From: Brachybacterium subflavum
GTDB taxonomy: Bacteria; Actinomycetota; Actinomycetes; Actinomycetales; Dermabacteraceae
DNA length: 64,000 nt
NCBI RefSeq assembly: GCF_009299795.1
Contig: NZ_VIGP01000002.1
Span: forward strand, 186,001 to 250,000
Direction: 5' to 3'
Position numbers and translations under genes: made by a program. A model generated the notes under the pieces. That model worked only from the letters and a program-made list of their open reading frames with translations, was not told the origin of the DNA and did not search any database. Shown piece by piece: positions 24,228 to 33,454 of the stretch (position 1 is the first letter of the stretch; every line of letters begins with the position of its first letter).

Positions 24228-26177
24228 ATGAGTGAGCACAGCGGCAGCGCGAGCGGCGCCCCGGCGGGCGCGTCGGCGCCGGCGACCATCCGTCTGACCG
24301 TCGGCCAGGCCCTCGTGAGGTTCCTCGCCGCCCAGTACACGGAGCGCGACGGCCAGCGGCAGCGCCTGATCGCGGGCACCTTCGGCATCTTCGGCCACGG
24401 CAACGTCGCGGGTGTGGGCCAGGCACTCCTGCAGAACGCGGTCGACCCCGCCGAGGGCGAGGCCGAGATGCCCTACTACCAGGCCCGCAACGAGCAGAAC
24501 ATGGTCCACGCGGCCGTCGCCTATGCGCGCACGAAGAACCGCCTCCAGACCCTCGCCTGCACGGCCTCCATCGGCCCGGGCTCGACGAACATGGTCACCG
24601 GCGCCGCGCTCGCGACGATCGACCGCATCCCCGTGCTGATCCTGCCCAGCGACGTCTTCGCCGACCGCGCCGTGGACCCCGTGCTCCAGCAGCTCGAGGA
24701 CGAGCGCGCCATGGACGTCACCGTCAACGACGCCTTCCGCCCCGTCTCCCGCTTCTTCGACCGCATCTGGCGCCCCGAGCAGCTCATCCCGAGCGCCCTG
24801 GCGGCGATGCGCGTGCTCACCGACCCGGCCGAGACCGGCGCCGTCACCCTCGCGCTCCCCCAGGACGTCCAGGCCGAGGCCCACGACTGGCCGCTCGAGT
24901 TCTTCCGCGAGCGCACCTGGCACGTCGGCCGGCCTGTCCCCGAGCCCGCGGCTCTCGATCGCGCCCTCGAGGTCATCCGCTCGGCGCGGCGCCCGCTCGT
25001 GGTCGCCGGCGGCGGCGCGGTCTACTCCGAGGCGAGCGCGGCCCTGACCGCCTTCGCCGACGCCACCGGCATCCCCGTGGCCGACACCCAGGCGGGCAAG
25101 GGCGCGATCAGCGCCGACCACCCCGCGAGCGTGGGCGGCGTCGGAGCGACCGGCAACGACGCGGCCAACACGCTCGCCGCCGAGGCCGACGTCGTGATCG
25201 GCGTGGGCACCCGGTACACCGACTTCACCACCGCCTCCCACACCGCCTTCCGCGACCCCGACGTGCGTTTTGTGAACCTCAACGTGAAGGCCTTCGACGC
25301 CGCCAAGCACTCCGCCGAGATGCTCGTGGCCGACGCCCGCACGGGCCTCGAGGCGCTCACCGCGGCTCTCGCAGAGGACACCGGCGCCTACCGCGCCCCG
25401 CAGGAGCACCAGGACCGGGCCCGCGAGCTCGTCGCAGCCTGGGAGGAGCGCAGCGCCCCCTGCTTCGCCCCGCACGACCAGAAGCTGCCCGCGCAGACCG
25501 AGATCTTCGGCGCGCTCAACGAGCTCATGGGCGAGGACGACATCGTCATCAACGCCGCGGGCTCCATGCCCGGCGACCTGCAGGCGCTGTGGCGCGCGCG
25601 CACTCCCCTGCAGTACCACCTCGAGTACGGCTACTCGTGCATGGGCTACGAGCTGCCCGCCTCGCTCGGCGCGAAGATGGCGGCCCCGGACAGCGAGGTC
25701 GTCGCGATCATCGGCGACGGCACCTTCCAGATGGCGCCGCAGGAGATCGCGACCATCGTCGCCGAGGACGTGAAGGTCATCCTCGTGATCCTGCAGAACC
25801 ACGGCTGGTCCTCGATCGGCGCGCTCTCGGAGTCCCACGGCTCGCAGCGCTTCGGCACCAAGTACCGCATGCGCAACGAGAAGACCGGGCTGCTGGACGG
25901 CGGGAAGCTGCCGATGGACATCGCCGCGAACATCCGCTCGTACGGCATCGAGGTGCAGGAGGTCTCCTCGACGGACGACTTCCGCTCCGCCTACCGCCGC
26001 GCCGAGGACTCCGAGCACGCCACCGCGATCGTCGTGAACACCGACCTGTACGGGCCCCACCCGCCCGGCATCGGCTGGTGGGACGTGCCCGTCTCCCAGG
26101 TCTCGCGCCTGGCCTCCACCCAGGAGGCCTCGGCGCGCTACGAGGAGGAGAAGGCGCCGCAGCGCCACTACCTGTGA
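24228..26177 (+). CDS. iolD: 3D-(3,5/4)-trihydroxycyclohexane-1,2-dione hydrolase (ThDP-dependent)
   Basis: 649 residues. The ATG at 24228 has GGAGG 6 nt upstream; an in-frame ATG 99 nt further up lies inside the promoter. ThDP enzyme architecture: the N-terminal pyrimidine-binding domain with GHGNVAGVGQAL and YYQARNEQNMVHAA (the Glu region that activates ThDP), the central domain with VGVGTRYTDFTTASH, and the C-terminal domain with IIGDGTFQMAPQEIATIV and ILQNHGWSSIG, the GDG...N metal/diphosphate motif. It opens the cyclohexane ring to 5-deoxy-glucuronate, the substrate of IolB. First gene of the plus-strand inositol unit. Confidence 0.95.
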   Translation: MSEHSGSASGAPAGASAPATIRLTVGQALVRFLAAQYTERDGQRQRLIAGTFGIFGHGNVAGVGQALLQNAVDPAEGEAEMPYYQARNEQNMVHAAVAYARTKNRLQTLACTASIGPGSTNMVTGAALATIDRIPVLILPSDVFADRAVDPVLQQLEDERAMDVTVNDAFRPVSRFFDRIWRPEQLIPSALAAMRVLTDPAETGAVTLALPQDVQAEAHDWPLEFFRERTWHVGRPVPEPAALDRALEVIRSARRPLVVAGGGAVYSEASAALTAFADATGIPVADTQAGKGAISADHPASVGGVGATGNDAANTLAAEADVVIGVGTRYTDFTTASHTAFRDPDVRFVNLNVKAFDAAKHSAEMLVADARTGLEALTAALAEDTGAYRAPQEHQDRARELVAAWEERSAPCFAPHDQKLPAQTEIFGALNELMGEDDIVINAAGSMPGDLQALWRARTPLQYHLEYGYSCMGYELPASLGAKMAAPDSEVVAIIGDGTFQMAPQEIATIVAEDVKVILVILQNHGWSSIGALSESHGSQRFGTKYRMRNEKTGLLDGGKLPMDIAANIRSYGIEVQEVSSTDDFRSAYRRAEDSEHATAIVVNTDLYGPHPPGIGWWDVPVSQVSRLASTQEASARYEEEKAPQRHYL

Positions 26178-26270
26178 GCGCGGCTCCCCCGGAGCACCGC
26201 TCGCCGTGAGCGCCGCTCCGCCATCCGACACCGTCACCCGACTCATCCCCGACATCACCACGGAGGAACC

Positions 26271-27764
26271 ATGACCGACGTCAAGCACTGGATCGACGGC
26301 CGCGAGGCCGAGGGCACGGGCTCCACCCAGCCCATCCTGAACCCCGCCACGAACGAGGAGATCGCGACCCTGCACCTGGGCGACGCGGGCACCGTCGACC
26401 AGGCCGTGCAGGTCGCCGTCGCCGCCCAGCGCGAGTGGGCGAAGGTCTCGCTCGCCAAGCGCACCCAGATCATGTACCGGATGCGCCAGCTGCTGATCGA
26501 CGCGACGGACGAGATCGCGGAGGTCATCTCCCGCGAGCACGGCAAGACCGTCGCCGACGCCCGCGGCGAGATCGCCCGCGGCCAGGAGACCCTCGAGTTC
26601 GCCACGTCCATCACCCAGGACCTCAAGGGCGGGTTCTCCGAGAACGTCTCGACCGGGGTGGACGGGTTCACGTTCCGCCAGCCGCTCGGCGTCGTCGCCG
26701 GCATCACGCCCTTCAACTTCCCGGCGATGGTGCCCTTCTGGATGCACCCGATCGCGATCGCGACCGGCAACGCCTTCATCCTCAAGCCCTCGGAGCGCGA
26801 CCCCTCCGCCTCGAACATCGTGGCGCGCCTCTACCAGGAGGCCGGGCTGCCCGACGGGGTCTTCCAGGTCGTCCACGGCGGCAAGGACACGGTCGACGCG
26901 CTGTGCACCCACGAGCAGATCGCCGCGGTCTCCTTCGTCGGCTCCACCCCGATCGCCAAGCACGTGCACGCCACGGCGTCGGCCGCGGGCAAGCGCGTGC
27001 AGGCCCTCGGCGGGGCGAACAACCATGCCGTGGTGATGCCGGATGCGAACGTCGAGTTCGCCGCCGCGCAGGTCGCCTCGGGTGCCTTCGGCTCCGCGGG
27101 CGAGCGCTGCATGGCCGTCCCGGTCGCCGTGACCGTGGGCGACGCCCACGAGCCCTTCCTCGAGGCGATCGCCGCCGAGGCCGCGAAGCTGACCGTCGGC
27201 CCCGGCTCCGATCCGTCGACCGACATGCCGCCGGTGATCACGAAGGACGCCCGCGAGCGCGTCATCCGGATGGCCGACGAGGCCGAGCAGGCCGGCGGCC
27301 GCATCGTCGTCGACGGCCGCGGCCTCGTCGTCGAGGGCTTCGAGAACGGCAACTTCGTGGGGCCGACGGTGGTCACCGACCTGGCGGCCGACCATCCCAC
27401 GTACACCGAGGAGGTCTTCGGACCGCTGCTGGTGGTCATGCACGTGAACAACTTCGACGAGGCCATCGACCTGGTGAACTCCTCGCGCTTCGGCAACGGC
27501 ACCGCGATCTTCACCGGCTCCGGCCACTACGCGCGCCGCTACCAGGAAGAGGTCCAGGTGGGCATGGTCGGCATCAACGTGCCGATCCCGACCCCGGTGG
27601 GCTACTACTCCTTCGGCGGCTGGAAGGACTCGCTGTTCGGCGAGCACCACGCGCACGGCCCCGAGGGCCTCGAGTTCTACACGAAGCAGAAGGCGGTCAC
27701 CTCGCGCTGGCCCCGCCAGGACGAGCACCTCGAGGCGTCCATGAGCTTCCCGACGCACGACTGA
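26271..27764 (+). CDS. iolA: methylmalonate/malonate-semialdehyde dehydrogenase (CoA-acylating)
   Basis: 497 residues with a CGGAGGA ribosome binding site; the gap to iolD is 93 bp. It is an aldehyde dehydrogenase of the MMSDH group: TPFNFPAMVPFWMHPIAIATGNAFILKPSERDP, FVGSTPIAKHVH, LGGANNHAVVMPDAN with the ANNHAVV motif in place of the general Glu base, and GSAGERCMAVPVAV with the nucleophile Cys. PTPVGYYSFGGWKDSLFG is the typical C-terminal motif. It turns malonate semialdehyde from inositol into acetyl-CoA. It could also serve valine degradation (mmsA), but its position favours inositol. Confidence 0.95.
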   Translation: MTDVKHWIDGREAEGTGSTQPILNPATNEEIATLHLGDAGTVDQAVQVAVAAQREWAKVSLAKRTQIMYRMRQLLIDATDEIAEVISREHGKTVADARGEIARGQETLEFATSITQDLKGGFSENVSTGVDGFTFRQPLGVVAGITPFNFPAMVPFWMHPIAIATGNAFILKPSERDPSASNIVARLYQEAGLPDGVFQVVHGGKDTVDALCTHEQIAAVSFVGSTPIAKHVHATASAAGKRVQALGGANNHAVVMPDANVEFAAAQVASGAFGSAGERCMAVPVAVTVGDAHEPFLEAIAAEAAKLTVGPGSDPSTDMPPVITKDARERVIRMADEAEQAGGRIVVDGRGLVVEGFENGNFVGPTVVTDLAADHPTYTEEVFGPLLVVMHVNNFDEAIDLVNSSRFGNGTAIFTGSGHYARRYQEEVQVGMVGINVPIPTPVGYYSFGGWKDSLFGEHHAHGPEGLEFYTKQKAVTSRWPRQDEHLEASMSFPTHD

Positions 27765-27801
27765 GACCTGCTCCCACCGCCCCATCGAAGGAGATGACCC
27801 C

Positions 27802-28761
27802 GTGACCTCTGCGTTCACCAGTGCGCGCACCGACCTCTCGCGCAATCCCGAGGCGCCGTTCGACCGCCTCACGATCGGCGTGTGCCCGGACCAGTGGGGC
27901 GTGTGGTTCCCCCAGGACGAGAAGCAGATCCCCTGGCGCACGGCGCTCGCGGAGATGGCCGAGGCCGGCTTCTCCGTCATGGAGACGGGCCCCTGGGGCT
28001 ACTTCCCCCAGGACGCCACCGACCTCAGGCACGTCATGGACGAGAACGGCTTCCGCGTGGTCGCCGGCACCGGCTGGGGCATCCTGCACAAGGAGGAGGC
28101 CTGGCCGGAGACCGAGCGCACTTTCCGGGCGATCGCCGAGACCCATGCGGCCGTCGGCGCGGAGTACATGGTGCACCTGCCGCCGCTGTACCGCGACGAC
28201 AAGACCTGGGAGTTCACCGACGACCGCCAGCTGACCGGTGAGGCGTGGAAGCGCTACGTCACCCACGCCAACGAGCTGGGCCGGATCCTCACGGAGGACT
28301 ACGGGCTGACGATGGTGCTGCATCCGCACGGCGACAGCCACATCGAGACCCCCGAGGAGATCGCGCGGGTCTTCGAGGCCACCGACCCGGAGCTCGTCTC
28401 GTTCTGCCTGGACACGGGCCACGTGGTCTACGGCGGCGGCGACCCGATCTCGATGATCGACGAGTACCCCGACCGCATCGGCTATGTCCACATCAAGGCC
28501 TTCGACGGGGACATCACGCGCGAGGCGCACGAGAAGGACTGGCCCTTCGGGCAGGCCGTGGCGAAGGGCGCCTCGGTGCGTCCGCCGGCCGGGCTGCCCG
28601 ACATGAAGGACCTGGTGGCGAAGCTCGCGACGCTCGACAAGGACCTCTACGTGATCTGCGAGCAGGATCTCTACCCGTGCGATCCCTCGCTGCCGCTGCC
28701 CAATGCCGTGAAGACCCGCGAGTTCCTGGCCGAGTGCGGCCTGGGGCTGAAGAGCGCCTGA
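27802..28761 (+). CDS. iolE: myo-inosose-2 dehydratase
   Basis: 319 residues from a GTG with AAGGAG upstream. A TIM barrel of the IolE type: GVCPDQWGVWFPQDEKQIPW near the start, METGPWGYFPQDATDL, VVAGTGWGILH, VLHPHGDSHIETPEEI, FCLDTGHVVYGGGDPISMIDEYPDRIGYVHIKAFD with metal-ligand Asp and His, and CEQDLYPCDPSLPLPNAVKTREFL at the end, which is characteristic of the family. It dehydrates scyllo-inosose to the trihydroxy-dione used by IolD. Spacing to iolA is 37 bp. Confidence 0.9.
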   Translation: MTSAFTSARTDLSRNPEAPFDRLTIGVCPDQWGVWFPQDEKQIPWRTALAEMAEAGFSVMETGPWGYFPQDATDLRHVMDENGFRVVAGTGWGILHKEEAWPETERTFRAIAETHAAVGAEYMVHLPPLYRDDKTWEFTDDRQLTGEAWKRYVTHANELGRILTEDYGLTMVLHPHGDSHIETPEEIARVFEATDPELVSFCLDTGHVVYGGGDPISMIDEYPDRIGYVHIKAFDGDITREAHEKDWPFGQAVAKGASVRPPAGLPDMKDLVAKLATLDKDLYVICEQDLYPCDPSLPLPNAVKTREFLAECGLGLKSA

Positions 28762-28785
28762 GTCCTGGAACGAGGGAGAGACACC

Positions 28786-29670
28786 ATGGTGAAGGTCCTG
28801 CTGGATCCGAGCATGTACCACCCGCACCTGTCCGTCGCGAAGGAGGTGCACAAGGCGGCCGAGCTCGGCTTCCGATACATCGAGCTGTCCCCGCGCGCCG
28901 ACTTCCACGAGTGGCACCACTACCCCAAGGTGGACCGCCACCAGATCGCCGACGTCAAGCAGGCGATGAAGGACACCGGCGTGCGGATCTGGACGTTCAA
29001 CCCCGTCTTCGACTGGTCCAGCCCCGACGAGCAGGAGCGTCAGGCGCAGGTGCGCAACTGGCGGCGGCTGCTGGAGATCGCCGACGCCCTCGAGGTGCCC
29101 ATGATCGCGACCGAGCTCTCCGGGGATCCGAACCAGCCGCGGCGCAGCGAGTCCCAGTTCTACCGCTCGATCGAGGAGCTCATTCCCGACTTCGAGCGCT
29201 TCGGCATCGAGTGCACGGTCGAGGCCCACCCCTACGACTTCGCCGAGACGAACGAGCGCGCGGTGCAGATCGTGCGCGGCGTGGACCGGGACTGGTTCAA
29301 CTACGAGTTCTGCTTCCCGCATGCCTTCCACCTGGGCGGCGGAGCACCGGGCGCGCCGGGCGCGAGCGTGCGCGACATGCTCGACTACGCAGGTGACCGC
29401 CTGCGCCACCTGCACGTCGCCGACGTCTTCGACCACACGGCGAACGTGGGCAACCGCTACATCGTGAACCCTCCCGGCGTCGACGCCCGCGTGCACCAGC
29501 ACAACGAGATCGGCAACGGCGAGATCGACTGGGACGACGCCTTCTCCGCCCTGCGCGAGCGCGAGTACGACGGGCCGGTGTCCGTGTGCGTGTTCGGCTG
29601 GGAGGAGGACGCCGACGCCATCAACCGCCGCATGCGCGAGCGGATCCTCGCGGAGCTCGGCGGGGAGTGA
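28786..29670 (+). CDS. sugar phosphate isomerase/epimerase family TIM barrel
   Basis: 294 residues with GAGGGAGAG upstream of the ATG; 24 bp after iolE. Metal-binding segments of the AP2-like barrel: FRYIELSPRADFHEWHHYP, ECTVEAHPYDFAE with Glu and His, RHLHVADVFDHTAN, and a long insert RVHQHNEIGNGEIDWDDAF. It resembles IolH/inosose-isomerase-type proteins of actinobacterial inositol loci. The likely job is isomerisation of an inosose or related ketose; not proven. It is coupled to the next gene by a GTGA overlap. Confidence 0.8.
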   Translation: MVKVLLDPSMYHPHLSVAKEVHKAAELGFRYIELSPRADFHEWHHYPKVDRHQIADVKQAMKDTGVRIWTFNPVFDWSSPDEQERQAQVRNWRRLLEIADALEVPMIATELSGDPNQPRRSESQFYRSIEELIPDFERFGIECTVEAHPYDFAETNERAVQIVRGVDRDWFNYEFCFPHAFHLGGGAPGAPGASVRDMLDYAGDRLRHLHVADVFDHTANVGNRYIVNPPGVDARVHQHNEIGNGEIDWDDAFSALREREYDGPVSVCVFGWEEDADAINRRMRERILAELGGE

Positions 29671-30908
29671 TCGCGGTGGCGGCGACGAACGCTGAGAACA
29701 GCCCGCGCTCCCTCGGTGTCGGCGTCGTCGGCCTGGGCTGGATGGGCCGACTGCACGCGAACTCGTACCGCAACCTCGCGGCGCGCTACCCGGAGCTGGG
29801 CCTCGCCCTGCGGCTCGTGTGCGCGGCGGACTCGCTGCCCGCGAACCAGCGGGCCGCGCGCGAGCAGTTCGGCTTCGAGCGCGCGGTGGCCGACGTCGCG
29901 CGGATGCTCGAGGACCCCGAGGTCGACGTCGTCTCGATCGCCACGCCGAACTTCCTGCACCGGGACGTCGCCCTCGCGGCGGCGCGTGCGGGCAAGCCGT
30001 TCTGGATCGAGAAGCCGATGGGCGTGAACGCGGCGCAGAGCCGCGAGATCCACGAGGCGGCGCGCGCCGCCGGCGTCGCGACCGCCGTGGGCTTCAACTA
30101 CCGGCATGCGCCGGCGGTCGAGCACCTGCGCGCCCTCGTCGCGAGCGGGAGGCTGGGACGGATCACGAACGTGCGCTGCTGGCTCTACGCCGACTACGCC
30201 TCCTCCCCCGACGGTCCGCTGACCTGGCGCTACGACCGCTCCCGGGCGGGAGCCGGGGTGATCGGCGATCTGCTGAGCCACGGCGCGGACCTCGTCCAGT
30301 ACGTGACCGGCCACGGCATCGCCGAGGTGAGCGCCGCGACGGACGTGTTCCTGCGCGAGCGCCCGATCCCGACGTCGGCCGGGGTGGGCCATGGCGCCGT
30401 CGAGGTCGGGTCGGAGCGCGGCGCGGTCGGCAACGAGGACTGGGTGGCGGCGCTCGCGACCCTGGCGGACGGCACGCGGGCGACCCTCGAATCGTCTCGG
30501 GTCGCGCACGGGCACCGCAGCGACTATGCGCTCGAGGTCTACGGGACCGAGGGCTCCGCCCGCTGGTCCTTCACCCGGATGAACGAGTTCGAGGTGATGA
30601 TCGGCGACGGCGGCCTCGAGCACGGGTTCACGACGGTCCTCGCGGGCGCGGGACACGGCGACTACCAGCGCTTCCAGCCGGGTCCCGGCATCCCGATGAG
30701 CTTCGACGACCTCAAGGCGATCGAGTGCGCGCAGTTCCTGACCGACGTGGTCGGCGGGGCCGGTGGGGCCGGCATCGGCTCCGGTGCCGCCCCGAACACG
30801 GCCGACGGGCTCTCCGCGGCGGAGGTCACCGAGGCGATCGTGCGCTCGGCGGACTCGCGCAGCTGGGTCGAGGTGCCGCAGGTCGAGGGGACCACCTGGG
30901 ACGCGTGA
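29667..30908 (+). CDS. Gfo/Idh/MocA oxidoreductase, last gene of the plus-strand inositol unit
   Basis: 413 residues if the GTG in the GTGA overlap is used. A second GTG at 29676 has GGGGAG 8 nt upstream and is an equally possible start. The Rossmann loop GVVGLGWMGRLHANSY lies near residue 20, then WIEKPMGVNAAQS with the catalytic Lys, GFNYRHAPAVEHLRAL, and GDLLSHGADLVQYVTG with Asp and His. Probably a dehydrogenase for another inositol isomer or inosose. It is the third Gfo/Idh paralogue in the locus, which suggests use of several stereoisomers. Confidence 0.85.
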   Translation: MIAVAATNAENSPRSLGVGVVGLGWMGRLHANSYRNLAARYPELGLALRLVCAADSLPANQRAAREQFGFERAVADVARMLEDPEVDVVSIATPNFLHRDVALAAARAGKPFWIEKPMGVNAAQSREIHEAARAAGVATAVGFNYRHAPAVEHLRALVASGRLGRITNVRCWLYADYASSPDGPLTWRYDRSRAGAGVIGDLLSHGADLVQYVTGHGIAEVSAATDVFLRERPIPTSAGVGHGAVEVGSERGAVGNEDWVAALATLADGTRATLESSRVAHGHRSDYALEVYGTEGSARWSFTRMNEFEVMIGDGGLEHGFTTVLAGAGHGDYQRFQPGPGIPMSFDDLKAIECAQFLTDVVGGAGGAGIGSGAAPNTADGLSAAEVTEAIVRSADSRSWVEVPQVEGTTWDA

Positions 30909-30972
30909 TCTCGCAGACCCGCGCACGCACCCAGGTGATGGGTGAGGTGGCGGCGGCGTTCCGGGATCGGAT

Positions 30973-33216
30973 TCAGGCGGAGTCCCTCAGGGCGCCGAGG
31001 TCATCGTCGGGCCGGCCGAGCGCGTCGAGCCGGTCGAGCTCCTCGAGGATCTCGCACTCGTCGAGGATGCGTCGTCCTACGGGTCCGCGCTCCTCGACGT
31101 CCTCGTCGTCCTCGTCGTCGGGCCCGAAGCTCGCGAAGGCGGCGGCGGTCATCCGGCCCTCGTCCTCTGGGGAGAGATCCGCGTAGGGATCGCGCGCGGG
31201 CAGGTCCTCCCCTTCGACGAGCATCCGCAGGTGTCGCCGGCTGCGCACGGGGTTCGCGGCATCAGCCCGGGCCGTCGGAGCGTCGGCACCGGCCGCTCCC
31301 CCGCCGGCCTCGGCCCTCGCTGGACCAGGGATCTTCGCGGGATCGTGGGCCAGGCCGGTGAGCGAGGGCGGGGTGACGGTCGCGGTGGCGCCGAGGCGAC
31401 TGGTCCAGGTCACGTGGTGGCTGCCATCGGCCGACGGCGTGTGCTCGACGCGGCCGAGCGCCTCCTTCGTGAGGTTGCAGTGCGCGCACAGGCCCTGAAC
31501 GTTCGCGGCGCTCGTCGGCCCGCCCTCGGCGACCGGCCGGATGTGGTCGGCGTGGCGGATCGGCGCGCCGCAGTACGGGCCCACGCAGCTCACGTCGCGC
31601 AGCCGCATGTACAGCTTGAGGCCCTCCGGGAAAGCGCGCGAGCGGGAGTCCATCGCGATCAGCTCGCCGGTGGTCGGGTGCGTGAAGACGCGGCGCAGGG
31701 AATCGCCCATCTGCTGCTCGAAACGCGCGAGGCCGTGCTCGATCTGTTCGCGCGAGGGCTTGTTCTCGGACCCCGGAGGCGGATCGGCTGACGAGACGCC
31801 AGTCCGCTCCGGCAGCCGCTCCGCCGCAGGGCCGGGAGGTCTCTCGGGCGGCGGGTCGCTCGCGGTGATCTCACCGGTGGGGAGCGGTGGCGCACCCCGG
31901 TCGCGGCGCATGAGATCGATGATGTCGAGGGCTCGGCTGCGCAGGGTCGTCGCCGGGCTGTGCCTCTCGTGATCAGCACCGAAGTCCTCGGCTCCTTCGA
32001 CTGCCTCGGCTCCGTGCACGTGCCCGGCTCCGGAGACGGCAGCCTGCGCGTGGACGGAGCCCGCGAGGGGGCGGCCCGACGCCGTGCGCCGATCGGGGAA
32101 GCGCGGGTCGAGCACATGGTCGCGCACCTGCGTGGCCTCGACGAGGCCGTATCCCTCGACGACGGCGGGTTCACCGTGCGTGGGCGTGAACGGGGAGCGC
32201 TCGGAGATCACCACGTTGATCGCGAAGTGCACGGGGTCCATCGTCTCGTCGCGGCCCAGCAGGGTGTCGGCGAAGAGATCTGCCATGAGCTGGCCGTGCG
32301 TGCGCTCGTCACCCTCGACCTGCAGGGATTCGGCGGCGAGGGCGAGCTTGCGGCGGATCGCGGCGCAGTCGGGGCCGGGAAGCACCGCGGTGACGGTGCC
32401 CATGCCGTGTGCGCCGGGGGCGACGGTGACGCCGCGCTGCGTCGCGGCGCGCTTGTGGCGCTCCGGTCCGCCCCGCGGGTCGAGCTTCTGGGCGAGCGCA
32501 CCGACCTCCTGCGACCAGCGCGCGGGAGTCGAGCCGTCGAGATCGGGCAGATGCTCGGCGAGGACATCGTCGACGTGGCCGCGCAGATCGGGCTCGACGG
32601 GCCCGACGGAGCGGCCGACGGCGTATCCGGCGTCCGCCTGCATCGTTCCGCGCGCGAGAGCCTCGAACATGCGGGGCATCTCGCGGGTCATCCGCTGCCC
32701 GGCCCGCAGTCTCCTCGAGGCCGTGGCCGGGGAGATGCGCGAAGCCATCTGGATCTCGCCGGTGGTGCGCCGGCCCTGGCCCCTCACGGGCAGTCCCTCG
32801 CGCACGTCCTGCGCGCGGATCGCATCATCGAGCTCCGACATGGTGCGCATCTCGAGCGCGGCGAGGGCCGACCGCATCTCGTCGATGCCCACGAGCACGC
32901 GCGAGAGATCGGCGGCTTCGAGGGTCGCCGCCGGGCCGATGAGCGCCGCGTCGGCGATCGCCGAGGTCGTCTCGCGCAGGTCGATGGTGCGTGCGTCGAT
33001 GCTGCCCGCGTCGACCGCGCGTGCGTCGATCGTGCGTGCGTCGATCGTGCGGCCGACCGACACGGAACGGAGCAGCACTGCCCCGTCAGCCGAAAGACTG
33101 ATCGGGGACGACGCATCCGACGTTCCCGGTCGCGCGGGCATCGCGCCGGGGCGGGCGGCGATGCCGTCCGTCCCAGGTGCGGTCGCGCCGTGCGCGCCGA
33201 GGTCTTCGTCGTCCAT
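30973..33216 (-). CDS. DUF222 / HNH endonuclease domain protein (REP13E12 type)
   Basis: 747 residues. I place the start at the ATG at 33216, 10 nt after GAGGAG; further in-frame starts up to 33246 are possible. An N-terminal repeat of ID-A-R pentads (about residues 45-75) precedes DUF222 (SELDDAIRAQ, TGEIQMASRISPATASRRLRAGQRM, GYAVGRSVGPVEPDLR). The C-terminal HNH nuclease motif is RLRDVSCVGPYCGAPIRHADHIRPVAEGGPTSAANVQGLCAHCN: Cys pairs, the DH catalytic core, Asn, and HCN. The tail is acidic. Actinobacterial genomes carry many copies and their role is unknown; mobility or DNA processing has been proposed. No inverted repeats were seen at its borders. Confidence 0.88.
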   Translation of the reverse strand: MDDEDLGAHGATAPGTDGIAARPGAMPARPGTSDASSPISLSADGAVLLRSVSVGRTIDARTIDARAVDAGSIDARTIDLRETTSAIADAALIGPAATLEAADLSRVLVGIDEMRSALAALEMRTMSELDDAIRAQDVREGLPVRGQGRRTTGEIQMASRISPATASRRLRAGQRMTREMPRMFEALARGTMQADAGYAVGRSVGPVEPDLRGHVDDVLAEHLPDLDGSTPARWSQEVGALAQKLDPRGGPERHKRAATQRGVTVAPGAHGMGTVTAVLPGPDCAAIRRKLALAAESLQVEGDERTHGQLMADLFADTLLGRDETMDPVHFAINVVISERSPFTPTHGEPAVVEGYGLVEATQVRDHVLDPRFPDRRTASGRPLAGSVHAQAAVSGAGHVHGAEAVEGAEDFGADHERHSPATTLRSRALDIIDLMRRDRGAPPLPTGEITASDPPPERPPGPAAERLPERTGVSSADPPPGSENKPSREQIEHGLARFEQQMGDSLRRVFTHPTTGELIAMDSRSRAFPEGLKLYMRLRDVSCVGPYCGAPIRHADHIRPVAEGGPTSAANVQGLCAHCNLTKEALGRVEHTPSADGSHHVTWTSRLGATATVTPPSLTGLAHDPAKIPGPARAEAGGGAAGADAPTARADAANPVRSRRHLRMLVEGEDLPARDPYADLSPEDEGRMTAAAFASFGPDDEDDEDVEERGPVGRRILDECEILEELDRLDALGRPDDDLGALRDSA
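32986..33045. repeat. 15-bp coding tandem repeat in the DUF222 gene
   Basis: Four 15-bp units start at 32986, 33001, 33016 and 33031, with variations of CGTGCGTGCGTCGAT. They encode a five-residue repeat of the type R-T-I-D-A on the minus strand. The variation between units suggests slippage followed by drift. Confidence 0.75.
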
Positions 33217-33274
33217 GGCACCCATGCTCCTCGGGGGGACCGACACACGAAGGGCCCCTGGGGACTCTCAGCTA

Positions 33275-33290
33275 TGTGACCTGCATCACC
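33275..33290. promoter_or_regulatory. candidate CRP/GlxR-type site upstream of the DUF222 gene
   Basis: TGTGA-N6-TCACC differs from the CRP-family consensus TGTGA-N6-TCACA by one base. It lies about 60 bp upstream of the chosen start. One such match by chance in 64 kb is not very unlikely. Confidence 0.35.
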
Positions 33291-33454
33291 CGTGGGGATG
33301 CTGGTGCCATGGGGGCAGATCGCAGAGAGCGGCGGGCGCAGGCAGCGGGCCGGAGAAGCCGCGCGAGAGGGGAACCGGCACGTCGGCGACAGCGACACTC
33401 GCGACCGGCGCCCAGAGCCCGGCGCCCGGCGCCCTTCAGAAGCCCGCTTGCGCG

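Noticed and set aside
30973-33216. DUF222/HNH gene as part of an active mobile element
   Set aside because: No terminal inverted repeats, target duplication, recombinase or change in base composition was seen around it.
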